Assembly (NCBI RefSeq): GCF_900112315.1
Contig: NZ_FOLL01000022.1
Span: forward strand, 1-64,000
DNA length: 64,000 nucleotides
Source: Parapedobacter composti
GTDB taxonomy: Bacteria > Bacteroidota > Bacteroidia > Sphingobacteriales > Sphingobacteriaceae
Direction of reading: 5' to 3'
This document shows, piece by piece, positions 54,371 to 62,708 of the stretch; the first letter of the stretch is position 1, and the number at the start of each line of letters is the position of its first letter. Position numbers and translations under genes: made by a program. The notes below the pieces were generated by a model that made no database searches, was not told the origin of the DNA, and saw nothing but the letters and a program-made list of their open reading frames with translations.

Positions 54371-54514
54371 ATGAAAAAGAAGTTCTTCAAACTACTTGTG
54401 AAACTGAACAACAGGGTGTTGCCGAAATATTCCAAGAAAGATCCGTCAAGATTGACGAAATTTCAGCAGGCCATTGTGGGCTACCGGTATTGGGCACTGA
54501 TTAATTCGCTTTAA
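54371..54514 (+). CDS. Small conserved-looking basic protein (47 aa)
   Basis: ATG at 54371 gives 47 codons ending TAA at 54512-54514. The product starts MKKKFFKLLVKLNNRVLPKY and continues with a basic segment and FQQAIVGYRYWALINSL. The pattern K(L/F)L.K.N...LP.Y...DP..LTKFQ.A..G.RY..L.N.L recalls small unannotated proteins of Bacteroidota. It overlaps the convergent TerC gene by 4 bp. No function known; it is too short for strong proof but has a non-random composition. Confidence 0.65.
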   Translation: MKKKFFKLLVKLNNRVLPKYSKKDPSRLTKFQQAIVGYRYWALINSL

Positions 54515-55302
54515 TGCACGGGGATTTCCGGCTTTGCGGGCTTCTTTTTTTGTGCCCTCAGGTTAAGATACTCTACCAACACGGAAAATGCCATGGCAAA
54601 GTAAATGTAACCCTTGGGGATATGCTGATTGAACGCTTCGGCCGTGAGCGATACCCCTATCAATAACAGGAAAGCCAATGCCAGCATCTTGACCGTGGGG
54701 TGTTTATTGACAAAATTGCTGATGGTTCCGGCTGATATCATCATAATAACAATGGCAATAACCACGGCGGCAATCATTACCTCGATGCGATCAACCATAC
54801 CCACAGCGGTAATGACTGAATCCAGCGAGAACACCACATCAAGGATAATAATCTGGATGATAACGTTGGTAAACGTTACGGCCTTCCCCTTTAGTTCATG
54901 ACTATCCCCTCCCCCTTCGATTTTGTGATGGATTTCGGTAGTGCTCTTGTAAATCAGGAATACGCCCCCGAGCAGAAGTATCAGGTCGCGCCCCGATAGG
55001 TTAAGATACGCCTGCCAACGTTCGTTTTGGATGTTGAACCACGTTGCCAGGTCAATCAGCGTTCCTGTAAGTGACATCACCCACTTGATGGAAAACAAGA
55101 GCAGCACCCGCATGATCAGGGCCAGTGCCAAGCCCAGTTGCCGGGCACGGGCTTGCTGCTCAATCGGCAGCTTTCCGCTTAATATGGAAATGAAAACGAT
55201 GTTGTCAATGCCGAGTACGATCTCCAGTACGGTGAGTGTAAGCAGTGAAATCCAGATTCCGGGGTCTAAAAGCCATTCCATAAGCAAGATGTAAACGTCC
55301 AA
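54511..55302 (-). CDS. TerC-family integral membrane protein
   Basis: TerC/Alx-type proteins export Mn2+ or support metal homeostasis and membrane-protein insertion. The 263-residue protein shows LTVLEIVLGIDNIVFISIL (about 22-40, conserved Glu-Asp-Asn motif) and its mirror VIIQIIILDVVFSLDSVITAV (about 146-166), with seven or so membrane segments. The duplicate acidic motif in helices is diagnostic. ATG at 55281 (MEWLLDPG) is an alternative start. Single gene. Confidence 0.92.
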   Translation of the reverse strand: MDVYILLMEWLLDPGIWISLLTLTVLEIVLGIDNIVFISILSGKLPIEQQARARQLGLALALIMRVLLLFSIKWVMSLTGTLIDLATWFNIQNERWQAYLNLSGRDLILLLGGVFLIYKSTTEIHHKIEGGGDSHELKGKAVTFTNVIIQIIILDVVFSLDSVITAVGMVDRIEVMIAAVVIAIVIMMISAGTISNFVNKHPTVKMLALAFLLLIGVSLTAEAFNQHIPKGYIYFAMAFSVLVEYLNLRAQKKKPAKPEIPVH

Positions 55303-55320
55303 ATCTACATATTGTTTCGC

Positions 55321-56472
55321 TTACTTCAATACTTCACGTGCAATTATCAACTTCTGGATTTCAGATGTTCCTTCTCCGATGGTGCAGAGCTTGGCATCAC
55401 GATAATATTTTTCAACCGGAAAATCCTTGGTATACCCGTATCCGCCGAATACCTGTACGGCTTCGGTTGCGCACCGCACAGCTACCTCCGAGGCGTAATA
55501 TTTAGCCATGGCAGAATTTTTTGTCACCTCAAGACCCTGGTTTTTCAGCTCGGCGGCCTGCCGGGTCAGCAATTCTGCGGCTTCAACTTCGGTAGCCATA
55601 TCGGCCAGCTTGAAAGAGATGCCCTGGAAGTTGGCAATCGGCTGCCCGAACTGGTGTCGTTCTTTGGCATATTTCAGGGCTGCATCCAGCGCGCCCCGCG
55701 CAATTCCAAGCGCCAGCGCCGCAATGGAAATACGCCCGCCGTCTAAGACCTGCATGGCCTGCCTGAAACCTTCGCCTTCTTCACCCAGCAGGTTTTCCCG
55801 CGGCACGCGGCAATTGTCAAATACCAGCCCGGTTGTTTCCGATGCTCGCATACCGAGTTTGTTTTCTTTTTTGCCATGGGTGAAACCGGGAGTACCTTTT
55901 TCAATGACCAGGGCCGATACGCCATGCGAGCGGCCCTTCTCGCCTGTACGCACCATGACCACGGCCAAGTCGCCGCTTTTTCCGTGGGTAATCCAGTTTT
56001 TTGAACCGTTTACCACATATTCATCGCCGTCCAGCACCGCCGTGGTGCCCATGCCAAGAGCATCCGACCCAGTATTAGCCTCGGTAAGCGCCCATGCACC
56101 TATCCATTCTGCCGTAGCCAGCTTAGGCAGCCAGCGCTGTTTTTGGTGTTCGTTACCGAAGGCGAGGATATGGCCGGCACAAAGAGAATTATGCGCCGCA
56201 AGGGAGAGGCCCACGGCGCCGCACACTTTGGCTACTTCAACGATAATATCGACATATTCATGATACCCCAAGCCTGCGCCCCCATACTCTTCCGGCACCA
56301 AAACGCCCATGATACCCAATTCGCCCATAGCCTTGAACGTGTCAAGCGGGAAAGTCTGTGTTTCGTCCCATTCCATCACATGTGGACGGATATGCTTCTC
56401 CGTGAATTCACGCACCATCTGGCGCACCATTTCGCGGTTTCCGCCATCCGTTATCTCCTGTTCGCTATGCAT
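55321..56472 (-). CDS. Acyl-CoA dehydrogenase
   Basis: The 383-residue product from ATG 56472 has the ACAD signatures: [15 protein letters not shown], the FAD-binding [21 protein letters not shown] and the C-terminal [20 protein letters not shown] with the catalytic Glu in IGEGTSEIQ. It oxidises acyl-CoA to enoyl-CoA with electron transfer to ETF. The frame extends to 56523 by a leader-like stretch that I leave out. Chain-length class cannot be called. Confidence 0.95.
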   Translation of the reverse strand: MHSEQEITDGGNREMVRQMVREFTEKHIRPHVMEWDETQTFPLDTFKAMGELGIMGVLVPEEYGGAGLGYHEYVDIIVEVAKVCGAVGLSLAAHNSLCAGHILAFGNEHQKQRWLPKLATAEWIGAWALTEANTGSDALGMGTTAVLDGDEYVVNGSKNWITHGKSGDLAVVMVRTGEKGRSHGVSALVIEKGTPGFTHGKKENKLGMRASETTGLVFDNCRVPRENLLGEEGEGFRQAMQVLDGGRISIAALALGIARGALDAALKYAKERHQFGQPIANFQGISFKLADMATEVEAAELLTRQAAELKNQGLEVTKNSAMAKYYASEVAVRCATEAVQVFGGYGYTKDFPVEKYYRDAKLCTIGEGTSEIQKLIIAREVLK

Positions 56473-56689
56473 AATCTTCGGTTTTACGCAATTATACGTA
56501 ATGCTCTTAGAAAAGTAAACCAAAAAAAATACGGTATAATGCAGAATAGTTTGGTTTTCGGTATAAATACAGCTTGGTTGCTACTGACACATACTATTGC
56601 ACACGAGCGGTACGCCGCGGATTTTTTTTAAAAAAATTAACGCTACATTTAGGGAAAGACTACCTTTGAAGAAATTTCACTGACGTACC

Positions 56690-57613
56690 ATGAAACACCG
56701 AAAACTCATTTTCCCGGGATTGTTCGTTTTTTCCTTGTTGGCTTGCCACATGACGTGGGCGGGCCCGAGAGCCGGGCTGGCAAACGGCAAAGAACCCATT
56801 GAACTGAAGTTTAACCTAAAACCGGGCGAAAAATACCTGTTCTCTTCAGAGACTAGTCAACGCATCGTCCAGGAAATGATGGGCCAGAAGATGACCACCA
56901 TCCAGAGCGTTACATCGCACTATATCTACGACATCCTTTCCGCCCAAGATGGTGTTACGAAAGTGCAGGTTACTTTTGACAAAATAAAAATGGGTACGGA
57001 CGTTGCGGGAATGCAACGGCTCACTTATGATTCTGACAACCCGGACGAATCGGCCAAAGAGATGAAACCCATGTCTGTCATGATCGGCAAATCGTTTTCC
57101 ATGTATGTCAGCGAAGCGGGGAATGTAGAGAGAATCGAAGGTCTTAGCGAAATCTTCGATGAACTGGAAGGCATGCAGGGTGAGATGCTTAAACAGTTTT
57201 TCGGCGACTCTACCATGATGCAAAACATGAGCATGATGACCAACATCTATCCCGACGGCCCTGTTGATGTGGGCAGTCAATGGAACAAGGCTTTTGCCGG
57301 CCCATTGGCAGGCATGATGAAAGTTAGTTCAGACATGACGTTCTCATTATCGGCTATTGAAGGGTCGAATGCCCAGATTGCGGTGCAGGGCACCCTCGAT
57401 TTTTCAAAGCTGGAAAACGGCAATCCCATGCTTCAACACGCCACGCTCAACCTGAACGGCACGCAAACAGGCACGTTGACTGTTGACACGCGGTCTGGCC
57501 TGCCCATGAAAAGTGTACTTAATCAGGAAATCAAAGGCGACCTCGAAATACAGGGAATGAAGATACCGATGACCATGGTATCTGACATCACCATTACCGG
57601 GGTTAAATTATAG
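56690..57613 (+). CDS. DUF6263-like exported protein
   Basis: The 307-residue product has a signal sequence (MKHRKLIFPGLFVFSLLACH, possible lipobox LLAC) and a beta-rich secreted body: ELKFNLKPGEKYLFSSE, TSHYIYDILSAQDGVTKVQV and a repeated barrel-like pattern ending with the TMVSDITITGV strand. It has no catalytic motif. It resembles DUF6263 family members from Bacteroidota. Plus strand, between the divergent acyl-CoA dehydrogenase and the convergent apt. Confidence 0.75.
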   Translation: MKHRKLIFPGLFVFSLLACHMTWAGPRAGLANGKEPIELKFNLKPGEKYLFSSETSQRIVQEMMGQKMTTIQSVTSHYIYDILSAQDGVTKVQVTFDKIKMGTDVAGMQRLTYDSDNPDESAKEMKPMSVMIGKSFSMYVSEAGNVERIEGLSEIFDELEGMQGEMLKQFFGDSTMMQNMSMMTNIYPDGPVDVGSQWNKAFAGPLAGMMKVSSDMTFSLSAIEGSNAQIAVQGTLDFSKLENGNPMLQHATLNLNGTQTGTLTVDTRSGLPMKSVLNQEIKGDLEIQGMKIPMTMVSDITITGVKL

Positions 57614-57631
57614 ACGGCAGCAGAAACACCA

Positions 57632-58159
57632 TCAGTAGTTTGCCAGCGTTACCACCGAAGAACTATAGCGGGCGAGCCGCTCATGCCCCTTTAGGAAGTC
57701 CAGACCAATGACAAAGGCGTAGCCTGCCACCTGGCCGCCGAGTTGCTCGATGAGTTCGCTTGCGGCCACGACGGTTCCGCCGGTAGCTAACAGATCGTCA
57801 TGTATCAGCACGCGGGCACCGGGAGAAAAGGCATCTTCATGGATTTCAATGGTAGCCCGCCCGTATTCCAGGGCATACTCTTGCTTTATGGTGCGGCAGG
57901 GAAGTTTCCCCTGTTTCCGGATGGGTACGAAAGGCTTGCCGAGGCGCTGCGCCAGCATCAGCCCGAATAAGAATCCACGGCTTTCAATGCCGGCGACAAC
58001 ATCAATGGCGCCCGTCGTAAGCCGGTTGACGAAACTGTCTACTATTGCACCGCAGAGGGCCGGATCCTGAAGGATGGGCGTAATATCTTTGAAAACAATC
58101 CCCGGTTCGGGAAAGTCAGGAACGTCACGTATCACGGACTTTAACAAATGCTCAATCAT
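57632..58159 (-). CDS. apt: Adenine phosphoribosyltransferase
   Basis: Salvages adenine to AMP with PRPP. The 175-residue protein carries the APRT N-terminus (DFPEPGIVFKDITPIL), the catalytic ESRGFLFG loop and the PRPP-binding site RVLIHDDLLATGGT (about 122-135). Its ATG overlaps the stop of the upstream HhH gene by 4 bp (ATGA). Length is standard. It looks complete and housekeeping. Confidence 0.96.
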   Translation of the reverse strand: MIEHLLKSVIRDVPDFPEPGIVFKDITPILQDPALCGAIVDSFVNRLTTGAIDVVAGIESRGFLFGLMLAQRLGKPFVPIRKQGKLPCRTIKQEYALEYGRATIEIHEDAFSPGARVLIHDDLLATGGTVVAASELIEQLGGQVAGYAFVIGLDFLKGHERLARYSSSVVTLANY

Positions 58160-59073
58160 TCGGAAACGGTTAAATATGGTGCAATTTTACTAAAAATTAC
58201 CTCGTCCATGATGGCAATGCCCAACAAATCTTCGATAGCCCGGTATGGTCCGTGCTGCTTACGGTACTGCACGATGGCGTTGGCCAGCTTTGAACTGATA
58301 AAGGGATGGGCATTTAGCTGGCGGTAATCGGCGCTATTGAGCGGAATTTTACGGATGCCGGCGCTATCTACATACACGTAATCCCGTAAACCATTGAAGC
58401 GAACGGTGTCAAACCCGTATACGTCCATCAATTGTAAAATATGGTGAAACCCGCCAAGGAGATCCCGAAACCGTACGATTCGCGAAGCGAAGACAGGTCC
58501 GATGCCCGGCAGTTGCTGCAACGTTGTAGAATCGGCGGCGTTCAGTTCAATCGCCGGGATCGAAGTGGTTACTTCGGACGATGCGCGCGTATTGTCTGCA
58601 CCGCCATCGCCGGGCACTGGATGGGCGACAGGCGGTTTCGGTGTCTGCTGGGGTATCCGGATGTAGGGTTCCAAACGGATATAGTCTGCCTCTTGGATGG
58701 CATAGATTTTCTTCAGATCTTCTTTCCGGCGAAAACGCCCGCCTTTGGCCTCATAGTTTTTAATCATTCGGATCTGCCGCTCGGATAGTCCCAGCCGCTT
58801 CCAATCGACGACAGCCAACCCATTGGGGTTGAACGGAAAATATTCAACGATATCGCTTTCTTCGTTAGGCGGTGGCGATACTGTGTTTTCGACGGTGGCC
58901 AGGAACGCTTCTATTTCTTGCACACGGTCTGAAATACCGTCATCCCTGTTATGCTGCCACCGGGAATACCCATACGGCCATATCCACATGCCGATTAACA
59001 GCACGCAAAGGATGGCAATCCCTTTCAGCTCCCTACGGCTAAAACCGAAATATCTCTCAAGCCAATTGAGCAT
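58156..59073 (-). CDS. Membrane-anchored helix-hairpin-helix (ComEA-like) protein
   Basis: The 305-residue protein has an N-terminal membrane helix (about 17-35, GIAILCVLLIGMWIWPYGY) and three HhH/ComEA-type modules: LGLSERQIRMIKNYEAKGG..., IELNAADSTTLQQLPGIGPV and PLNSADYRQLNAHPFISSKL. HhH domains bind DNA backbones, and ComEA relatives take up DNA. A role in DNA binding outside the membrane is likely but uptake is not proven. It overlaps apt by 4 bp. Confidence 0.85.
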   Translation of the reverse strand: MLNWLERYFGFSRRELKGIAILCVLLIGMWIWPYGYSRWQHNRDDGISDRVQEIEAFLATVENTVSPPPNEESDIVEYFPFNPNGLAVVDWKRLGLSERQIRMIKNYEAKGGRFRRKEDLKKIYAIQEADYIRLEPYIRIPQQTPKPPVAHPVPGDGGADNTRASSEVTTSIPAIELNAADSTTLQQLPGIGPVFASRIVRFRDLLGGFHHILQLMDVYGFDTVRFNGLRDYVYVDSAGIRKIPLNSADYRQLNAHPFISSKLANAIVQYRKQHGPYRAIEDLLGIAIMDEVIFSKIAPYLTVSE

Positions 59074-59107
59074 AGGTCTACAGTGTAATGCGCCCTGAAA
59101 ATAACAA

Positions 59108-59140
59108 AAACACCCGACAGTTAAAAACCATCGGGTGTTT
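59108..59140 (-). terminator. Terminator of the hpf gene
   Basis: AAACACCCGA (59108-59117) pairs with TCGGGTGTTT (59131-59140). On the minus strand the stem is followed by TTTTTGTTATT. It lies 20 bp past the hpf stop. Confidence 0.85.
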
Positions 59141-59160
59141 CTGGGCTCGGCGGAGTGTTG

Positions 59161-59508
59161 CTAAGCCGTATATAGTGCCGTGGTGGCCAACAATTCCTTG
59201 TGGTTGCTTACTTTGGCCCTCATTTTGGTTTTATGTTTGTTGATTTGTCTGCGGAGCGACTCTATCGCCAAATCCGTCGCTTCTTCAAAGGATTTGGCCT
59301 GCGCCTTAGCAAACAGCTGGCTACCAGGTATATTAAGCTTAAATTCGGTTACTTTGTTGGCTTCATCTTCAACATTTTCCAGCTTTAGGTAACATTCGCC
59401 ATCGATGATACGATCGAAAAACTGATTGAGTTTGTTCACCTTTTTCTGGATGAATCTGATGAGTTTCCTGTCTGCATCAAACCGGATAGATTGCACAGTG
59501 ATATTCAT
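59161..59508 (-). CDS. hpf: Ribosome hibernation-promoting factor (short HPF/YfiA)
   Basis: HPF/YfiA binds the 30S decoding site and inactivates ribosomes in stationary phase. The 115-residue protein has the family's N-terminus MNITVQSIRFDADRKLIRFI and the SFEEATDLAIESLRRQINKH segment. No C-terminal dimerisation extension is present, so it is the short form. The upstream gene xerC is 14 bp away on the same strand and may be co-transcribed. Confidence 0.93.
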   Translation of the reverse strand: MNITVQSIRFDADRKLIRFIQKKVNKLNQFFDRIIDGECYLKLENVEDEANKVTEFKLNIPGSQLFAKAQAKSFEEATDLAIESLRRQINKHKTKMRAKVSNHKELLATTALYTA

Positions 59509-59522
59509 ATTTCCTCCTTTTT

Positions 59523-60404
59523 TTAAGCCTTTGGATGGGCTTGCTTATAAACTGATTTCAACCGTTCGACCGAATTGTGGGTATAGACTTGGGTGGCTGC
59601 GAGGCCAGCATGCCCCAATAACTCTTTAATGGCATTCAAATCTGCTCCGTTGTCAAGCAATGCGGTAGCGAACGTGTGCCGCAGTACATGCGGACTTCTC
59701 TTTTGCTGTGAAGAAACTGTACTTAGATAACGTGTTACAATATTATAGATTAGCTTCCGATAAGCATGCTTACCTTCTTTAGTAACGATCAATTGGGTAG
59801 ATATATTATCAAATTGCTGGGCTTTTTTTTCAGCAATATAACGCCGAAGTAGTGCCAGGAGCGTCCGGTTCAGCGGAACAAGCCGCTGCTTGCTGCGTTT
59901 GCCGAAGATCAGCAAGTTTTTATTATAAAAATCGATATGCTCGTCCCGGATGTGCAGAAGTTCAGCCAAACGGATGCCGGTACCGAACAGTAGTTCCAGC
60001 ACGGTCCGATCACGCAGCCCCTCGAACGTGTCAGGAAATGCATGCTCCATATCAAGCAACGCAGACAGCTTGTCTTTATCCACCACTACGGGAAGTCGTT
60101 TGGGTGCTTTCAATGCTTTTACCAGCGTGAACGGATTATGTGGCAGTGCGCCTTCACGCATCAGGAATTTATGATAGGTACGGAGCGCGGAGAGGCTGCG
60201 GTTGACACTCGTGGGACTATGGCCTGCCTCAAGCAGTCCGGCCAGGTAAGCCCTGGCATGACGGTGCGTAACATCCCGGAGAGAAGTATCCTGATCAAGT
60301 AACCGGCCAAGGTAACGCTGAACTTCATGTGTATAGGCCGCCAGCGTATGGTCGGAATAGCGCTTCTCGTACTTCAGAAAATTTGTAAAACGGTCCAAAA
60401 ACAT
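59523..60404 (-). CDS. xerC: Tyrosine recombinase XerC/XerD
   Basis: Site-specific recombinase for chromosome dimer resolution or related. The 293-residue protein has an N-terminal SAM-like core-binding domain and catalytic residues Arg145 (GTGIRLAELL), Lys169, His239-x-x-Arg242 (HVLRHTF), His265 (ELLGHAGL) and Tyr274 (TQVYTH). The gene lies between rpsU and hpf, a Bacteroidota housekeeping arrangement, so it is the chromosomal Xer rather than an island integrase. Whether XerC or XerD was not settled. Confidence 0.92.
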   Translation of the reverse strand: MFLDRFTNFLKYEKRYSDHTLAAYTHEVQRYLGRLLDQDTSLRDVTHRHARAYLAGLLEAGHSPTSVNRSLSALRTYHKFLMREGALPHNPFTLVKALKAPKRLPVVVDKDKLSALLDMEHAFPDTFEGLRDRTVLELLFGTGIRLAELLHIRDEHIDFYNKNLLIFGKRSKQRLVPLNRTLLALLRRYIAEKKAQQFDNISTQLIVTKEGKHAYRKLIYNIVTRYLSTVSSQQKRSPHVLRHTFATALLDNGADLNAIKELLGHAGLAATQVYTHNSVERLKSVYKQAHPKA

Positions 60405-60495
60405 CGAAAACTACCCTTATATTCCACAAGTTGAATATACGGATAGTTTCCTGATGTCGCAAATAATTTGCTAAATAATCTGCGTTATATGTACC

Positions 60496-60687
60496 TTAGA
60501 TGGTATCTTGAGCGAGACTTTGCTTGTAAATAGCCTTTTTGATCTGTGTACGACGGGTAACGGATCTCTTCTCATAGGCCTGGCGTGCGCGTAGCTCCCG
60601 CAATACTCCGGTCTTTTCAAACTTCTTCTTAAAGCGCTTCAACGCCCGGTCCAACGATTCACCTTCTTTCACATTGACAATAATCAT
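60496..60687 (-). CDS. rpsU: 30S ribosomal protein S21
   Basis: 63-residue bS21: [20 protein letters not shown] followed by the family's basic helices ([19 protein letters not shown] and [13 protein letters not shown]). Bacteroidota S21 is required for translation and affects initiation on mRNAs lacking Shine-Dalgarno. A typical short gene with a clean start. Confidence 0.97.
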   Translation of the reverse strand: MIIVNVKEGESLDRALKRFKKKFEKTGVLRELRARQAYEKRSVTRRTQIKKAIYKQSLAQDTI

Positions 60688-60808
60688 ATCCTATATACCT
60701 CCTTTCGTACAACTTTTATCCGGTTCGCCCTCTTGGGTTCAACCTGCCGTGCTTTAACCCACGGGGTCGCAATATTACGACAATTTTTCCAAACCACCAA
60801 ATGTGAAA

Positions 60809-61552
60809 CTACTTACCTCCCGTTACATCAATGAAAATACCGGTTGAGTAAGAAGAACGCGCTGAAGCCAGCCACAGAATAGCCTCCGCAACTTCTTTTG
60901 CTGAACCGCCCCGTTTCAGAGGTATGGCTTCCTTTACCCGGTTTATCCGATCCGGTTCTCCCCCATCGGCATGAATATCGGTATGAATGAATGCCGGACG
61001 GACGGCATTTACCCGAATACCTTCTTCAGCCACTTCTTTTGACAAACCGAGTGTTAGGGTGTCCAACGCCCCTTTACTCGCTGCATAGTCGGTATATTCA
61101 AAGGGCGACCCTGTTCTGGCGGCAATGGATGAAACGTTGACAATGGTTCCGCCCGGACCGCCAAACTTCGTTGACATCCGTTTAATGGCCTCCCTGCAAC
61201 ACAGGAATTGACCGATTATATTGGCGTTGAAAATCCGCTGTAACCGATTATAATCCATGTCAACCAGTTTCATTTGCCGTTCCAGAATCCCAGCATTGTT
61301 CACCAGGCAGTGCAGACTCCCAAAATGTTCATCCACTTCTGAAAATAGCCGGAGCACGTCATTTTCCTTGGATACATCCGCCTGAATAGCCGTGGCCCTG
61401 CCGCCGTTAGATAGGATCCGGTTAACTACATTATCCGCCGCCTGCTTGTTTTTACGATAATTAACCGCCACGGCATAGCCATGTTCCGCAGCGAGAAGCG
61501 CAGTGGCGGCGCCTATTCCCCGGCCTGCGCCTGTTATAAGTATTGTTTTCAT
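60809..61552 (-). CDS. SDR-family NAD(P)-dependent oxidoreductase
   Basis: Classical short-chain dehydrogenase, 247 residues: TGAGRGIGAAT (7-17, cofactor motif), NNAGILE (about 90), the catalytic Ser in VNVSSIAA and Tyr-x-x-x-Lys in YTDYAASKGALDT. A C-terminal VTGGK ends the protein. The ATG overlaps the stop of the upstream PanE-like reductase by 4 bp (ATGA), so the two are co-translated. Substrate unknown. Confidence 0.92.
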   Translation of the reverse strand: MKTILITGAGRGIGAATALLAAEHGYAVAVNYRKNKQAADNVVNRILSNGGRATAIQADVSKENDVLRLFSEVDEHFGSLHCLVNNAGILERQMKLVDMDYNRLQRIFNANIIGQFLCCREAIKRMSTKFGGPGGTIVNVSSIAARTGSPFEYTDYAASKGALDTLTLGLSKEVAEEGIRVNAVRPAFIHTDIHADGGEPDRINRVKEAIPLKRGGSAKEVAEAILWLASARSSYSTGIFIDVTGGK

Positions 61553-62562
61553 TTGTTAAGCATTTTTCCTTTTGCAATACTACGCACATGCGGAGCCCGC
61601 CTTCGTTGCTGTGTGGCTGATTTTATTTTAATAAGTTTACCAAGCAGGAGAATTTCCTTTGTTAACTCTTGCATCTGCATTGATTGTGCTATTTTATCAA
61701 TTTCAAAATTCAGGGTTTCTATTTCTGTGGGGCGCCCGGCCCTGATATCCTGCAAGGTAGATATAAGCTGGCCGTCAGCAACTTTACTTATCTGCAGCAG
61801 CCCTTCTTCGATTTCGTGCGCATTCACCGCTATACCTGCGGAATTGGCCACCTTAACGCAAGCACTGATGATGTTACGGGCAAGCACCAAAGCATACTCA
61901 TCCCTGTGGAAGATACCGTTGTCAATATCAAGTAAGGGACAAACCGAATTGAATACCGTATTTATGATTGTTTTTTGCCAGACAGCCTTTTCGATAGCTG
62001 CGGTTGGGCTAAACGTGAACTCAGGCGTGCTGATTGAAGCGACAATAGCGTTTAATGCGGCAACACTTCCTTTCACGACGCCGACGGGAGAAGCGGAAAC
62101 CTGCCGGAACGAGACCGTGTCTTTGCTTGCCTGGCTTGTGGCAAACAACACACCTCTGTACAGCGCGTGATATCCCTGATGTAAAAATGGTGCTTCTATG
62201 CCCAATCCATTCTGTAATAGGACTATCGGGAATTGATTATTTCTTTTGCCGAGCTTGGCAGCAAGCTTATCGTTGCCGAAAGACTTGCTGGTCAGTACGA
62301 CTGTTCCTTCAAAGCGTTTGATAGCGCTCAGGGTAAGTACCGTTATTGTTTGCACATATTTCTTGCCACCGGCCAATTCCAACGTGATCTCGTCATTAGC
62401 GATGCGGCCGTCATCTACGCTTCCTCTGACCAGCACAACGTCCCTCCCATTATGCTTCAGCATAACGGCAAGGGCTTTCCCAATGGCGCCGGCACCGATA
62501 ATGTATACCATATTATCCTTGTTGGTCATCTGAACTGCATGGTTACCGCTTTGCTGATACAT
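61549..62562 (-). CDS. PanE/ApbA-like ketopantoate reductase family protein
   Basis: The 337-residue protein has a Rossmann start (VYIIGAGAIGKALAVML) and the family's VLLQNGLG and KTIINTVFNSVCPLLDID segments (Lys and Asn at the active site). It may act on 2-dehydropantoate or on a related 2-oxo acid; the coupled SDR suggests a small redox pathway. ATG 62562 is used; MVYIIGAG at 62511 is an alternative. Divergent from the MocR-type gene starting 147 bp away. Confidence 0.85.
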   Translation of the reverse strand: MYQQSGNHAVQMTNKDNMVYIIGAGAIGKALAVMLKHNGRDVVLVRGSVDDGRIANDEITLELAGGKKYVQTITVLTLSAIKRFEGTVVLTSKSFGNDKLAAKLGKRNNQFPIVLLQNGLGIEAPFLHQGYHALYRGVLFATSQASKDTVSFRQVSASPVGVVKGSVAALNAIVASISTPEFTFSPTAAIEKAVWQKTIINTVFNSVCPLLDIDNGIFHRDEYALVLARNIISACVKVANSAGIAVNAHEIEEGLLQISKVADGQLISTLQDIRAGRPTEIETLNFEIDKIAQSMQMQELTKEILLLGKLIKIKSATQQRRRAPHVRSIAKGKMLNK

Positions 62563-62708
62563 GATCTGACGGTGATTTTGTTATAATGCAGATTTGGCAA
62601 TAAACATGGCCTTCATGTTTATTGGCGGAAAAACAAAGTTCGACAAAATATAATTATGGCAGCAGATGCAGTTTTATTACTTTTGCAGGCAGCAGATAAA
62701 TGCGATGA

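Noticed and set aside
59523..60404. XerC-like recombinase as the integrase of the tRNA-Ser island
   Set aside because: It lies 7 kb from the island among housekeeping genes, next to rpsU and hpf, as the chromosomal Xer does.
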